NCBI GenBank assembly: GCA_963826105.1
Contig: CAWGWA010000015.1
Location: 1-25,766 of the forward strand
Direction: 5' to 3'
DNA from: WHTI01 sp963826105
GTDB lineage: Bacteria; Actinomycetota; CADDZG01; WHSQ01
Length of the DNA stretch: 25,766 nucleotides
Shown in pieces: positions 1 through 7,616 of the stretch. The position numbers were made by a program, and so were the translations under genes. Under the pieces are notes generated by a model. The model did no database searches and was not told where the DNA came from. It saw only the letters and a list, made by a program, of their open reading frames with translations. Each line of letters begins with the position of its first letter. The first letter of the stretch is position 1.

Positions 1-23
1 ATCGAGGCTCTGGCGCGATCTGT

Positions 24-1031
24 CTAGTCCTTTTTCTTTGCCTTCGAGGGCTGTACGCGCTTCGGCTCGTTCTTCATCTTGGGGAAGTGAGGAGGCCACG
101 GCGCATCGCCCAGGCCCCCCCGCTCGTCCTCCAGCGCCATCTCGAGGACGCTGTCGAGCGGAGCGATCGATGCATCGATGCCCGCATGGGCGTCTCCGTT
201 CGCGGCGAAGAGGTCGGGCACGGTCAGGACCGTGAAGTCCTCCGGTTCAACTGCAGCCACCATGTCCCACTTGATCGGGAACGACACCCGCGCGTCTTCC
301 AACGGTCTAACCGAGTAGGCCGACGCGACCGTGCGGTCGCGCGCGTTCTGATTGAAGTCGAGGAAAACTCCGACACGCTCTTCCTTCCACCACGCTGTGG
401 TCGCGATCCCGGGGGCACGTCGCTCCACTTCCCGTGCGATAGCGAGGGCCCCTCGTCGGACATCGGTGAACTCCCATTCGGGAACAACCCGGACAAGGAC
501 GTGCATGCCACGCTTGCCCGAGGTCTTCGGCCATCCGGTGAGGCCGTGCTCGTCGAGGACCTCCTTGAGGACCAGGGTCACATCTCTCACGTCGGTGAAG
601 GAGATCTCCGGAGTGGGGTCCAGGTCGATCCTCAGTTCGTCTGGATGGTCGACGTCCGTCGCCCGCACCGGCCACGGGTTGATCTCGAGGCACCCAAGGT
701 TGATCGCCCACGCGATGTGAGCGACGTCGACCACCCGGAGCATCTCCGCCGAACGACCAGAGGGGAACCGGATCGTCGTGCTCTCGATCCAATCCGGCCG
801 GTGCTTCGGGATGCGCTTCTGATAGAAGTCCTCGCCCCCGACGCCGTCGGGAAAGCGATGCAGTGTCGTCGGACGGTTCAGCGCGCCGTTGAGTGCCCCC
901 GACCCGACCGCGATGAAGTATTCGACCAGCTGGAGCTTGGTGATGTTGTGCGCGGGGAAGAAGATCTTGTCCGGGTTGCTGACCTTTACCTCGCGGCCGT
1001 CGACCTCGAGCAGTTCCGCCTGGGTTGCCAC
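24..1031 (-). CDS. LigD-type polymerase (POL) domain protein, stand-alone, copy 1
   Basis: Archaeo-eukaryotic primase-like polymerase domain of the bacterial end-joining ligase LigD, 335 aa, with no ligase or phosphoesterase domain attached. The family adds ribo- or deoxyribonucleotides and fills gaps at broken DNA ends. Visible signatures are the N-terminal SNPDKIFFP motif (about residues 18-26), the metal-binding Asp pair in DLDP (D136, D138), and SGKRGMH (171-177), which keeps the nucleotide-binding His. The tail is Lys-rich. The ATG start is followed directly by the expected N-terminal segment. It is divergent from the aldehyde dehydrogenase, with a 142-nt gap. A second POL protein and a phosphoesterase-ligase protein lie about 10 kb away, so LigD activities are spread over separate genes. 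Family assignment is strong; a role in end joining is inferred, since no Ku gene is in the window. Confidence 0.9.
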   Translation of the reverse strand: MATQAELLEVDGREVKVSNPDKIFFPAHNITKLQLVEYFIAVGSGALNGALNRPTTLHRFPDGVGGEDFYQKRIPKHRPDWIESTTIRFPSGRSAEMLRVVDVAHIAWAINLGCLEINPWPVRATDVDHPDELRIDLDPTPEISFTDVRDVTLVLKEVLDEHGLTGWPKTSGKRGMHVLVRVVPEWEFTDVRRGALAIAREVERRAPGIATTAWWKEERVGVFLDFNQNARDRTVASAYSVRPLEDARVSFPIKWDMVAAVEPEDFTVLTVPDLFAANGDAHAGIDASIAPLDSVLEMALEDERGGLGDAPWPPHFPKMKNEPKRVQPSKAKKKD

Positions 1032-1173
1032 GGAGTGACGCTACCAAGCGAAGTAGCCAGCCAGTTTGTACAAGTGCTCTGAAAAGTATCAACCTCCAGC
1101 GCGGTTCCGTGACCCGGCCACGGCGCTACCATCGAGTCGAGCGGCGACGACTACACCTCTGGGGGGTGCCCTG

Positions 1174-2604
1174 ATGGCCGAGACGAAGAAGTACCTGGTG
1201 GCGGGGGAATGGCGCACCGGCGACGATAGCTTCGAGGTCCGCAACCCCTACGACGACGCGCTGGTCGCCGAGGTTTCCTCGCCCACGACCGCGGACGTCG
1301 AGAGAGCCGTCCAGGCCGCACACGCCGCGTTCGACGAGTCTCGCAAGCTCCCGGTCCACGTTCGAGCCGAGGCGCTGATGAAGATCTCTCGCTCTCTCGA
1401 GGAGCGTTTGGACGAAGCCGCCGAGTTGATCGTCCGGGAGGGCGGCAAGCCGCTCAAGTGGGCGAAGGGAGAAGCAGCACGCGCGGTGTCAACCTTCCGC
1501 TGGGCCGCCGAGGAGATCCGGCGCGGTCATGATGAGGTGATGCGTCTCGACACGGAGGCCGCCCTCGGCTCTCGCCTGGGGATCATCCGGTACTTCCCGC
1601 TGGGACCGGTACTCGCGATCACGCCGTTCAACTTCCCGATCAACCTCGTCGCCCACAAGATGGCACCGGCCCTGGCGGTCGGCGCGCCGATCGTGATCAA
1701 GCCGGCGACCAAGACACCTTTAGGGGCGCTGTTCCTCGGTGAGCTGTTCGCCGAGACCGATCTACCGGCGGGGATGTTGTCGGTGCTCCCGGTCGGAGGA
1801 AGCATGGCCGGCGAGATGGCGAAGGACGACCGTTTCGCCAAGATCTCGTTCACCGGATCGTCGGACGTCGGCTGGGGGATCAAGCGCGACGCCCCCAAGA
1901 AGGCCGTCACTCTCGAGCTCGGTGGGAACGCGGGCGTGATCGTTCACTCCGACGCCGATCTCGAACACGCGGCCAAACGGATCGCGTTCGGTGGCTACTA
2001 CCAGGCCGGACAGTCGTGCATCTCAGTGCAACGGGTGCTCGTCCACAAGGACGTGGCCGCGAGATTCAATGAGTTGCTGGTAGCCGAGGTCGGGAGCCTG
2101 AAGACCGGCGACACGATGGACCCCGAGACTGATGTCGGTCCGGTGATCGATCATGACTCGCTCGAGCGGATCTCCGCGTGGGTCGATGAGGCAGTGCAAT
2201 CGGGCGCCGAGATCCTGATCGGTGGCAAACGCGAGGACCCGGCATATTCGCCAACGGTTCTGACCAAGACGGACGAACGGATGAAGGTTCGTTGCGAGGA
2301 GATCTTCGGCCCGGTGATCACGGTGGGGGAGTACTCGGACTTCGCCGCCGCGATCGATGAGGTCAACAACTCCAAGTACGGACTCCAAGCAGGGGTGTTC
2401 ACCAACGACCTCGAGCGCATCATGCTCGCCCACCGGGACATCGAGACCGGCGGGGTGGTGGTCAACGATGTGTCGGCGTTCAGGGCGGACCAGATGCCCT
2501 ATGGGGGCAGCAAGGACTCGGGGGCCGGGCGCGAGGGGCTGAGGTATGCGATGAAGGAGATGACCGAGCCCCGCATCCTCGTCCTGTCCAACATCGCGCT
2601 GTAG
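1174..2604 (+). CDS. NAD(P)-dependent aldehyde dehydrogenase
   Basis: Aldehyde dehydrogenase superfamily, 476 aa from the chosen ATG, which is a normal family length. It oxidises an aldehyde to a carboxylate with NAD(P)+ in the cytoplasm. Visible signatures are the TPFNFPINL segment with the catalytic Asn, the general-base Glu in LELGGN, and the nucleophilic Cys in GQSC. The frame stays open about 36 codons upstream, but that part looks non-coding, while a G-rich Shine-Dalgarno-like run sits just before ATG 1174. The closing segment resembles lactaldehyde, glyceraldehyde-3-phosphate (GapN-like) and succinate-semialdehyde dehydrogenases, so the substrate is left open. A small HExxH gene starts 5 nt after the stop and is probably cotranscribed. 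Confidence 0.92.
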   Translation: MAETKKYLVAGEWRTGDDSFEVRNPYDDALVAEVSSPTTADVERAVQAAHAAFDESRKLPVHVRAEALMKISRSLEERLDEAAELIVREGGKPLKWAKGEAARAVSTFRWAAEEIRRGHDEVMRLDTEAALGSRLGIIRYFPLGPVLAITPFNFPINLVAHKMAPALAVGAPIVIKPATKTPLGALFLGELFAETDLPAGMLSVLPVGGSMAGEMAKDDRFAKISFTGSSDVGWGIKRDAPKKAVTLELGGNAGVIVHSDADLEHAAKRIAFGGYYQAGQSCISVQRVLVHKDVAARFNELLVAEVGSLKTGDTMDPETDVGPVIDHDSLERISAWVDEAVQSGAEILIGGKREDPAYSPTVLTKTDERMKVRCEEIFGPVITVGEYSDFAAAIDEVNNSKYGLQAGVFTNDLERIMLAHRDIETGGVVVNDVSAFRADQMPYGGSKDSGAGREGLRYAMKEMTEPRILVLSNIAL

Positions 2605-2609
2605 GACAC

Positions 2610-2975
2610 GTGCGTGCGCTGCGATTGATATGGGCATCGCCGGCCTCACTGGTGGGGTTGCTCCTGGCCCCCTTCTTCCGCCGCCGACACATCGTCAAAG
2701 GCGTCCTGCTGTGTGAGGGCGCATCATGGCCCCGCAAACTCGGGTGGAAGTTCTCCGCCATCACCTTGGGGCACGTCGTCCTGTCGGTCGACGACATCGG
2801 CGACGAGATGATGCGACATGAGCTGGTCCACGTTGGCCAGTACGAGCGCTGGGGTCCGTTCATGCTTCCCGCCTATCTCGGTGCTTCGGCCGTTGCCGCG
2901 GCGCGCGGACGCCACTACTACCGTGACAACCGTTTCGAGATCGCCGCCCGGATCGCCCCGGAAGAGGATCCGTAA
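2610..2975 (+). CDS. Small HExxH-motif protein, putative metal-dependent hydrolase-like
   Basis: 121-aa protein of unknown function. It has a short hydrophobic N-terminal segment (about residues 10-23), then HELVH at 70-74, and a later Glu in DNRFE (E110). Two His plus a downstream Glu form a zincin-like ligand pattern. The protein is far smaller than classical M48-type peptidases, so it may be a minimal peptidase-like domain or only a metal-binding relic. The start is GTG, 5 nt after the aldehyde dehydrogenase stop, which suggests one transcript. Coding is well supported by codon bias and the conserved-looking motif; the function is not known. Confidence 0.75.
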   Translation: MRALRLIWASPASLVGLLLAPFFRRRHIVKGVLLCEGASWPRKLGWKFSAITLGHVVLSVDDIGDEMMRHELVHVGQYERWGPFMLPAYLGASAVAAARGRHYYRDNRFEIAARIAPEEDP

Positions 2976-3003
2976 CGCCTTCGATGGTGTTATCCATGGC
3001 TTG

Positions 3004-4460
3004 ATGGGCAAGTGGCCGGCGGTGATGTCCGTGGTGCTCTTCGCCGCGGTGGCTACTGCGGCGGGGTTCCTACCCGCGCGCTGGCCGATGACATCGCCCT
3101 GGAGATCGTTCTCAGTCCACGCTCCGATGAGGTGCGTACCGGCGAGGCGGTGGCCATCGACGTAACGGTGACCAACCCGTCGTCGGACACCGCTACCGGC
3201 ATCGAGATCACCTTCGAGGTCGAAGGGCTCGCGGCGATCGAGCCGGCCGGTTGCCTAGAGTCGTGGGCCGGCGACTCCTGTTCCCTCGGGAACATCCCGC
3301 CGACAGAGGGGCGCTCCGTGGTGCTATCCGGACTGGTGGCGATTCCCGGATCGGTGACCGCCGACGGGACCGTGATCAGTGGTGACGTGGTCAGTACCGG
3401 AGGGGCATCGATCGGTTCCAGTGGCCCTGCCTGCACGCTCTTGGGGACACTCGGAGACGACGCTCTCCGAGGCACTCGGGGAGCTGATGTGATCTGCGCG
3501 GGTCCCGGTGACGATCGGATCGAAGCGCGCGCCGGTGACGATCGGGTCTTCGCCGGCGGGGGAGCGGACCAGGTGCTCGCAGGGTGGGGAGCCGACCGCT
3601 TCGACGGGGACGGCGGCGTGGACGAGCTGGTGTTCGACCAGGGCAACGCAGTGGTCGTGGACCTCGCGCGAGGACACTCAAACGGCGGAGGGCGTAAGCG
3701 GCTCGCATCGATCGAGGCGGTGCGGGGCACTCCCGGGGACGACTTCCTGGGGGGCGGTCGATCGGGCGAAACCCTCGACGGGCGCGCCGGATACGACAAG
3801 ATCGTGGGACGCCGGGGGCCGGACTCCCTGATGGGTGGGAGCGGGGAAGACGATCTGTCCGGAGGCCCTGGTGAGGATCGGGTCGACGGAGGATCCGGCG
3901 TCGACACCTGTCTCAAAGGTCCGGACCTCGCTCGATGCGAACGGGGATGGCGTCCCCCCGCGCTGGCCGGTGCCGTCGGCCTCGAGGTGTTCCTCCCCGG
4001 TCGCCGGATAGAGGGCGTCGGATTCCACGAGTCGTTGTTCTCGACCGCAGCGGCGATGACGTCCCGGTCCGATTCCTTCTTCGTGATGTCCTCGCGCGGC
4101 CGCGGTACACCGGCAACCTCGGCGGCAGATGTCGTCATGCGATCGGGGGCCAAGGTCATGGCTCCGGTTTCGGGCAAGGTGGTGAGCGTGACGCCCTATC
4201 GCTTGTACTGCGGGAGCGAGAACGATGTCCGCATCCTCATCAAGCCTCGTGGGCGCCCCGACATCCGGGTCATGGTCCTCCACGTCACCGACGTGCGCGT
4301 CCATGCCGGCCAACGCGTGGCATTCGCCTACACGGTCCTCGGCACACCGCGCTCGTTCACGTCGTTCCCGGACCAGGTCGATCGCTATGTCCCGGGCGGC
4401 CACCCGCATGTACACGTGGAAGTAGAAAGCCCGGCAGCGTCTCCGCTGCCGGGCTGCTAG
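3004..4460 (+). CDS. Secreted RTX-repeat protein with C-terminal M23-like domain; apparent frameshift in the signal peptide
   Basis: The long open frame (from GTG 3012) reads in order: a CARDB/DUF11-like beta-sandwich following ALADD (about residues 24-130), a glycine- and aspartate-rich block of RTX calcium-binding nonapeptides of GxxGDDxxx type (about 145-305), and a C-terminal segment like an M23/LytM peptidase (GAKVMAPVSGKVV through the HVHVEVE motif). The N-terminus of this frame is not a signal peptide. In frame +1, ATG 3004 encodes a good one (MGKWPAVMSVVLFAAVATAAG). One missing base near 3075-3090 would join it to an ALA-DD cleavage site. The upstream catalytic His and Asp of M23 are not obvious, so the last domain may only bind peptidoglycan. 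It is probably exported to the cell surface. Confidence 0.8.
4428..4455 (+). terminator. Perfect 12-bp hairpin overlapping the 3' end of the RTX gene
   Basis: Perfect inverted repeat with 12-bp arms (AGCCCGGCAGCG and its complement) and a 4-nt TCTC loop. It covers the last codons of the RTX/M23-like gene and ends 3 bases before its TAG stop. The converging oxygenase-like gene ends about 85 nt further on. A very stable GC-rich stem between convergent genes fits a terminator. The stretch after it is only moderately T-rich (ACTTTGTTT), so the intrinsic-terminator call is tentative. Confidence 0.6.
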
Positions 4461-4539
4461 CCACTTTGTTTCGCCATTCGCCGAGACGAATAGCTCTCGT
4501 CGACCCTGCGGCCTGATCTGGCAGGACGCGATTACCCCG

Positions 4540-5172
4540 CTATTTCCGGTTGGCTGCGACCCAGCTTTCCAGTTCCGGGCCGGACTCGAAGCTCGCGATG
4601 ACCGCATAGCGAGGCTCCTCACCCGGGTGGTAGACCGCGTGGTCGAGGCGCTCGGAGTCGACGAGGAAGACGGCACCCCTGGGCAGGTGGACGTGCACCT
4701 CGGAGTCGACGTCGTCCTTGTTCTCGCGGAGGAGCATGTAGCTGTCGGGGTTGTCGGTGAGCTGTAGCCACGCTCGCACGACCCAACCCGTGCCGTCCTC
4801 GGTGAGGCGGTTGTTGTCGTCCTTGTGCATGTTGCGGACGGCCTCGTCGTAGTCGGCCGACGTGTTCAGCTTGATGACGCGGACCCGGCCGAAGTCGGCA
4901 CCAACCGACTCGGTCCACTTCTTGAAGGTTGGGCTCTTCTCGACGTTGTCGTCGACCCAGACGCCACCCTTGTCGGGCTTGCCGTATTCCCAGAAGCCTC
5001 GGGGGTCATGTTCTCCATTAGCCGAGGCCAGGATCGCGAAGTTGGTGTCTCCACCGGACTTCCAGTCGACGTACTCGAGCGATTCCCACTCCGAAGGATC
5101 CAGGTCCCCGTCGAACGTCTTCAGTTCGACGTAGCCCTTCTCCTCCAGCGCCGCTAGCTTCTTAAAGGCCAT
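4540..5172 (-). CDS. Putative 2-oxoglutarate/Fe(II) oxygenase-like protein (double-stranded beta-helix)
   Basis: 210-aa soluble protein without a signal peptide. I do not recognise a named family. The C-terminal half has an HKD triplet (HxD type) in the NMHKDDN stretch, followed by beta-strand-rich sequence and then DHAVYH and an Arg in PRYAVIASF about 70 residues later. The order HxD, distal His, Arg is the facial triad plus 2-oxoglutarate anchor of aspartyl/asparaginyl-hydroxylase-like oxygenases. The start is ATG with a GGGAG Shine-Dalgarno. The gene is divergent from the L,D-transpeptidase. Oxygenase function is inferred from motif spacing only; a cupin with another role is the main alternative. 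Confidence 0.65.
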   Translation of the reverse strand: MAFKKLAALEEKGYVELKTFDGDLDPSEWESLEYVDWKSGGDTNFAILASANGEHDPRGFWEYGKPDKGGVWVDDNVEKSPTFKKWTESVGADFGRVRVIKLNTSADYDEAVRNMHKDDNNRLTEDGTGWVVRAWLQLTDNPDSYMLLRENKDDVDSEVHVHLPRGAVFLVDSERLDHAVYHPGEEPRYAVIASFESGPELESWVAANRK

Positions 5173-5266
5173 ATGCTTACTCCCAACTTTTCAGTGATCG
5201 TGATCGGATACGGGTCGAGGATAGCGGGTCATCCTCCTCCAGAAGGCGATATGGGCCCCCGGAACA

Positions 5267-5295
5267 TTGACGGCACAGTGGGGGCTCTCGATACT
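5267..5295 (+). promoter_or_regulatory. Putative sigma-70-type promoter of the L,D-transpeptidase gene
   Basis: A -35-like TTGACG and a -10-like GATACT are separated by 17 nt. Transcription would start about 5302 and leave a leader of roughly 65 nt before the GTG start. The boxes match the consensus at 5/6 and 4/6 positions with ideal spacing. No known riboswitch was recognised in the leader. Confidence 0.45.
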
Positions 5296-5368
5296 CCCCA
5301 AGTAGTGGCAAAGGCTCAAGTCGGGGCGAACGACGCGAGTTTCCCATCTCGAACTTCAGGAGGCTTCG

Positions 5369-6568
5369 GTGCAGGTCCGTTCCAAGCCGGTGTTGATCGG
5401 CGTCATCGTGGCGCTGTCCCTATGGCCGGCTGGTTTCGCCGCTGCCTCGGACAAGAAAGCCAGGGGTTCCGGTCCCGGCGAAGAGGTCACGGCCGTGACC
5501 TTGAAAGCCCAACCCGAACAGGTAGCGATCGGTGACTCGGTAACCCTCTCCGGGACGATCGATCCACCGGCGGAAGCAGAGGAAGTGACGATCTTCGACG
5601 CCGAGGGCAAAGAGGTCGCCACGGTTCTCACCGATCCCGACGGGCACTTCGAGACGAGCTTCGCTCCTGCAAAGAATCGGATCCTCCATGCTGAATGGCA
5701 ACTCGTCTCAAGCGAAGAGGTGAAGGTCAGAGTCAAGCCCGAGGTCCACGTCAGGTTGGAGGATGTTTCGGTGTTCGGCCGGGCGAAGGTCAGCGGTTGG
5801 GTCCGCCCGGCTGCGCCTGGAGGCCGCGTTCATCTCTCTTTCCGTCGCCACGGGAACGTCGTCGCCAAGAAGACGGTGAAGCTGAACGAGGGCCGCCGTT
5901 TCCGGACGAAGTTCAGGGTGCCGAACACCGGCACGTTCAGGTCCAAGGCTGTGCTCTCGCACGCGGCGCTTGCCCCCGCCGCCGAGTGGACCGGGACCAG
6001 AACGACCGAAGAGTTCCGGAGCCTGTCTCAGGGATCGAGCGGTTCGCTCGTGAAGTCGCTGGAGAAACGCCTGATCCAGCTCGGCTACTACCTCCCCTCG
6101 GCGAACGAGTCGTTCGACGAGAAGACCAGCGATGCCTTACTCGCGTTCCACAAGGTTCAGCGGATGTCGCGCGTCGGATCGGTTAGCTCGGGTACGTGGA
6201 ACAAGCTCGTGTCACCGAACAGGCCGAAGGCACGCCACGGAGGTAAGGGTCGTCATTTCGAGATCGATCAGACCCGACAGGTCGTGTTCGTCGTTCAGAA
6301 CGGCAAGGTCAAGTGGATCTTGCACACGTCAACGGGTGCGAACGGCGCCACCCACGACGGAACCTTCACGGTGTTCAGGAAGCTCGCCGGGTACAGCCCC
6401 GGGCGCCTCTACTACCCGAGCTACTGGGATGGGGGCCGGGCGTTCCACGGTTGGCCCGAAGTCCCGACCTATCCGGCGAGCCACGGCTGTGCCCGTATCC
6501 CGATGTGGTCGGCAACGTGGATGTACTCGTTGACCGAGATCGGTGACACGGTCTACGTCTACCACTAG
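5369..6568 (+). CDS. Secreted L,D-transpeptidase (YkuD) with peptidoglycan-binding domain
   Basis: 399-aa exported cell-wall enzyme. Residues 1-26 form a signal peptide ending AAAS. Residues about 40-215 are two beta-sandwich (Ig-like) modules, 223-282 a peptidoglycan-binding helical repeat, and 296-398 the YkuD catalytic domain. The active-site motif SHGCARIP carries nucleophile C374 with H372; H360 is also in place. The family makes 3-3 meso-DAP cross-links, or attaches proteins to peptidoglycan, outside the membrane. The GTG start is supported by AGGAGG five bases upstream and by the signal peptide. The long N-terminal beta region would place the catalytic domain away from the membrane. 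Assignment is firm; crosslinking versus anchoring cannot be told. Confidence 0.92.
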   Translation: MQVRSKPVLIGVIVALSLWPAGFAAASDKKARGSGPGEEVTAVTLKAQPEQVAIGDSVTLSGTIDPPAEAEEVTIFDAEGKEVATVLTDPDGHFETSFAPAKNRILHAEWQLVSSEEVKVRVKPEVHVRLEDVSVFGRAKVSGWVRPAAPGGRVHLSFRRHGNVVAKKTVKLNEGRRFRTKFRVPNTGTFRSKAVLSHAALAPAAEWTGTRTTEEFRSLSQGSSGSLVKSLEKRLIQLGYYLPSANESFDEKTSDALLAFHKVQRMSRVGSVSSGTWNKLVSPNRPKARHGGKGRHFEIDQTRQVVFVVQNGKVKWILHTSTGANGATHDGTFTVFRKLAGYSPGRLYYPSYWDGGRAFHGWPEVPTYPASHGCARIPMWSATWMYSLTEIGDTVYVYH

Positions 6569-6607
6569 ACGTTCCAGCCGGGCCCGCCGGAGTCGGAACG
6601 GAGTTGC

Positions 6608-6868
6608 CTAGACCGAGGTGCGCCGGTTGGTGTAGGTGAGCTTGCGGTACACCCACAACAGCGCCATCGCTACAACGATGCCGCCGATCCACTCGACACC
6701 TTCGGTGTTGCCGAAGAGGGCCTTCCACAGATAGCCGCCGATGATGGCTCCGACGATCCCCACGACGATGGTTCCGATGATGCCGATCGGGTCGCTTCCA
6801 GGCATAAGAAGCCGAGCGAGCAAGCCGATGACGGCTCCGACGATGATCAATACGAGCAGATTGTCCAT
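6608..6868 (-). CDS. GlsB/YeaQ/YmgE family small membrane protein
   Basis: 86-aa integral membrane protein with three hydrophobic segments and the family's Gly-rich pattern (LLVLIIVGAVIGLLAR, then a PGSDP loop and a glycine-rich second helix). The family is linked to envelope or general stress responses; its molecular role is unknown. The start at ATG 6868 is chosen because GGAGGGG lies a few bases upstream and the first helix begins at once; the in-frame upstream extension is hydrophilic and atypical. It converges on the L,D-transpeptidase gene with about 39 nt between stops. Confidence 0.88.
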   Translation of the reverse strand: MDNLLVLIIVGAVIGLLARLLMPGSDPIGIIGTIVVGIVGAIIGGYLWKALFGNTEGVEWIGGIVVAMALLWVYRKLTYTNRRTSV

Positions 6869-6969
6869 GTTCTTCCCCTCCACTGTTCGGCGTTGAACGG
6901 TCGCGGGCATCCCTACCCCACCCGGGGCCAGGGGAAACGAGCGCTCAAACGCCAGACTGGAGAGCGAGT

Positions 6970-6992
6970 AAACAGGTAGACTTTTCCTGTTT
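6970..6992. promoter_or_regulatory. Inverted repeat in the divergent intergenic region (possible operator)
   Basis: Seven-base arms AAACAGG and CCTGTTT are separated by nine mostly A/T bases. They lie between the GlsB-type gene and the single-span membrane protein gene, which point away from each other. The AT-rich content stands out from the surrounding GC-rich DNA. A regulator-binding site is possible; nothing else supports it. Confidence 0.25.
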
Positions 6993-7143
6993 CTTGCAGG
7001 TTCTGGGTTCCCGGCAGGTGTCATTCCGGGGACGACGAAGTAGGGGTCCTGTAAGGGTTCGCAGGTTGCAGCAAGGTACGATCGATGTGCTGCACCGCGA
7101 ACGTTGCACGAACCGGCCGGGGCGGCCGGAGGTAGGTGGGGAA

Positions 7144-7611
7144 ATGACGAATACGCAGCTTGCGGCGTTCATCATCGGCGTCGCCATCACGGTAGTCATC
7201 GTCGGCGCGGTCCTGGTCATCCTGTTCGCGCTGCGCGGGTTCCGTAACAGCCGAACGCGCGGCGGACTCTACCCAGGGTTCGAGCACGGAACGGAACGCG
7301 GCGGCACGCGCGAACTCGCCGAGGGGCTCAGCACCGCAGAGCCCGCTTCGTATCGAGTTGTCGAGTGGAAGCCCCCCGGCAGCGGACGCAAGCGCCGTGT
7401 AAGTCGTCCGGCTCCGGCAGCGGTTGCTTCCTCCGAAGCGACCGAAGAGGGTGCTGTACCCCAGGAGACGGCAGGTGTGGTTGCAGCAGCAGTAGCGGCC
7501 CCTCCGCCCCCGCCTCCGCCTCGCGTGCGGACCGAAGGCGACATCACCGTGGTGACCTCCGAGGGCAGGCGAGAGATCATCCTCGACGAGCCCGAGAACA
7601 GCCGCGCGTAG
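7144..7611 (+). CDS. Single-pass membrane protein of unknown function
   Basis: 155 aa. A hydrophobic helix occupies about residues 8-28 (FIIGVAITVVIVGAVLVILF) and is followed by a basic stretch, which predicts a cytoplasmic C-terminal part. That part is low-complexity, with Ala- and Pro-rich segments including a seven-proline run, and ends in a short charged segment (RREIILDEPE). The start is ATG with a GGTGGGG Shine-Dalgarno; the frame extends further upstream but without a coding look. It resembles small anchored scaffold or linker proteins, but I recognise no family. Its stop is 5 nt from the stop of the converging phosphoesterase gene. Confidence 0.7.
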   Translation: MTNTQLAAFIIGVAITVVIVGAVLVILFALRGFRNSRTRGGLYPGFEHGTERGGTRELAEGLSTAEPASYRVVEWKPPGSGRKRRVSRPAPAAVASSEATEEGAVPQETAGVVAAAVAAPPPPPPPRVRTEGDITVVTSEGRREIILDEPENSRA

Positions 7612-7616
7612 AAGTC

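Noticed and set aside
87..1082. Long plus-strand open frame opposite the first LigD polymerase gene
   Set aside because: It is the antisense shadow of a strongly supported gene; its Arg-rich translation has no family features.
3053..4177. Long minus-strand open frame across the RTX gene
   Set aside because: It is Pro-, Ser- and Arg-rich, as expected from antisense reading of Gly/Asp repeats; the plus strand shows clear domain motifs.
5296..5368. Possible c-di-GMP or c-di-AMP riboswitch in the L,D-transpeptidase leader
   Set aside because: A few GGCAAA-like bases were suggestive, but the conserved cores of GEMM or ydaO RNAs are not present.
6569..6607. Terminator between the convergent L,D-transpeptidase and GlsB genes
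   Set aside because: Only short broken stems (GTTCC/GGAAC, CCGG/CCGG) with no U-run; too weak to call.
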